Shown in pieces: positions 18,368 to 18,562 of a stretch of DNA of 18,562 nucleotides. The notes under the pieces were generated by a model. That model had not been told where the DNA came from. It ran no database searches and saw only the letters and a list, made by a program, of their open reading frames with translations. The stretch is from positions 4,149 through 22,710 of the forward strand of contig JAAAUF010000513.1 of assembly GCA_015499985.1 (NCBI GenBank), read 5' to 3'. The DNA comes from Haplosporangium gracile (taxonomy: Eukaryota > Mortierellomycota > Mortierellomycetes > Mortierellales > Mortierellaceae). Each line of letters begins with the position of its first letter. Position 1 is the first letter of the stretch. A program made the translations under genes and the position numbers.

Positions 18368-18562
18368 CTTTCAAGGACAATATGTTTTGGTTTGTCTCTT
18401 GGTAAGGCGTGTTGGTGCAGGAGGTGGAGTGAAAGAGGCAAGGATCGAGGTGGGAATGGTCGAGAGAAGAAAGAAAAGAGAAAGAAAGCACCTTGAAGTA
18501 ACTTTAAGTATTGCGACCTCCTCTTCTCGTTCTTTCTTTCTCCTTTCAAGGGGGGGGGGGGG
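18368..18562. other. Upstream region of the TLC gene and scaffold edge
   Basis: This holds the presumed promoter and leader of the TLC-domain gene, rich in purines on the plus strand. The final 13 bases (18550-18562) are all G, which looks like a sequence end or an assembly artefact. No further gene is seen. Confidence 0.6.

Overview
The window looks like nuclear DNA of a filamentous fungus, most likely an early-diverging lineage such as Mortierellaceae (inferred from protein flavour and gene structure, not tested). The genes are split by many short introns, mostly 95-150 nt with GT...AG ends. Intergenic gaps are mostly 130-350 bp and rich in poly-A/T, CT tracts and dinucleotide repeats. The last 13 bases are poly-G, which suggests a scaffold edge. 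I find nine protein-coding genes and no rRNA, tRNA, CRISPR array or transposon. Exon models were built by hand from splice signals, phase matching and continuity of conserved motifs. Seven of the nine are multi-exon models I trust; the first gene is partly uncertain.

Layout: 1-908, low-complexity upstream DNA. 909-2300 (+), unrecognised coiled-coil protein. 2649-3347 (+), secreted cysteine-rich protein with a glycine hinge and a TATA box. 3548-5629 (-), verprolin/WIP with WH2 and WASP-binding segments. 5811-7952 (-), ALG11 mannosyltransferase. 8087-9956 (-), mitochondrial phosphatidylserine decarboxylase. 10262-11961 (+), mitochondrial phenylalanyl-tRNA synthetase, divergent from the decarboxylase across 305 bp. 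12090-14254 (-), RING protein of the Zip3/RNF212 meiotic-crossover type. 14440-16500 (-), ESS2/DGCR14 splicing factor. 16767-18367 (-), TLC-domain membrane protein.

Most genes are housekeeping (N-glycan assembly, phosphatidylethanolamine synthesis, mitochondrial translation, splicing, actin) and do not form a cluster. The one plausible functional pairing is the divergent pair of mitochondrial genes. The entries most worth a second look are the RNF212/Zip3-like RING protein (a possible marker of meiotic competence), the secreted ten-cysteine protein, the unrecognised coiled-coil gene with its ambiguous 5' end, and the histidine-rich loop of the TLC protein. I did not find a convincing novel multi-gene system.
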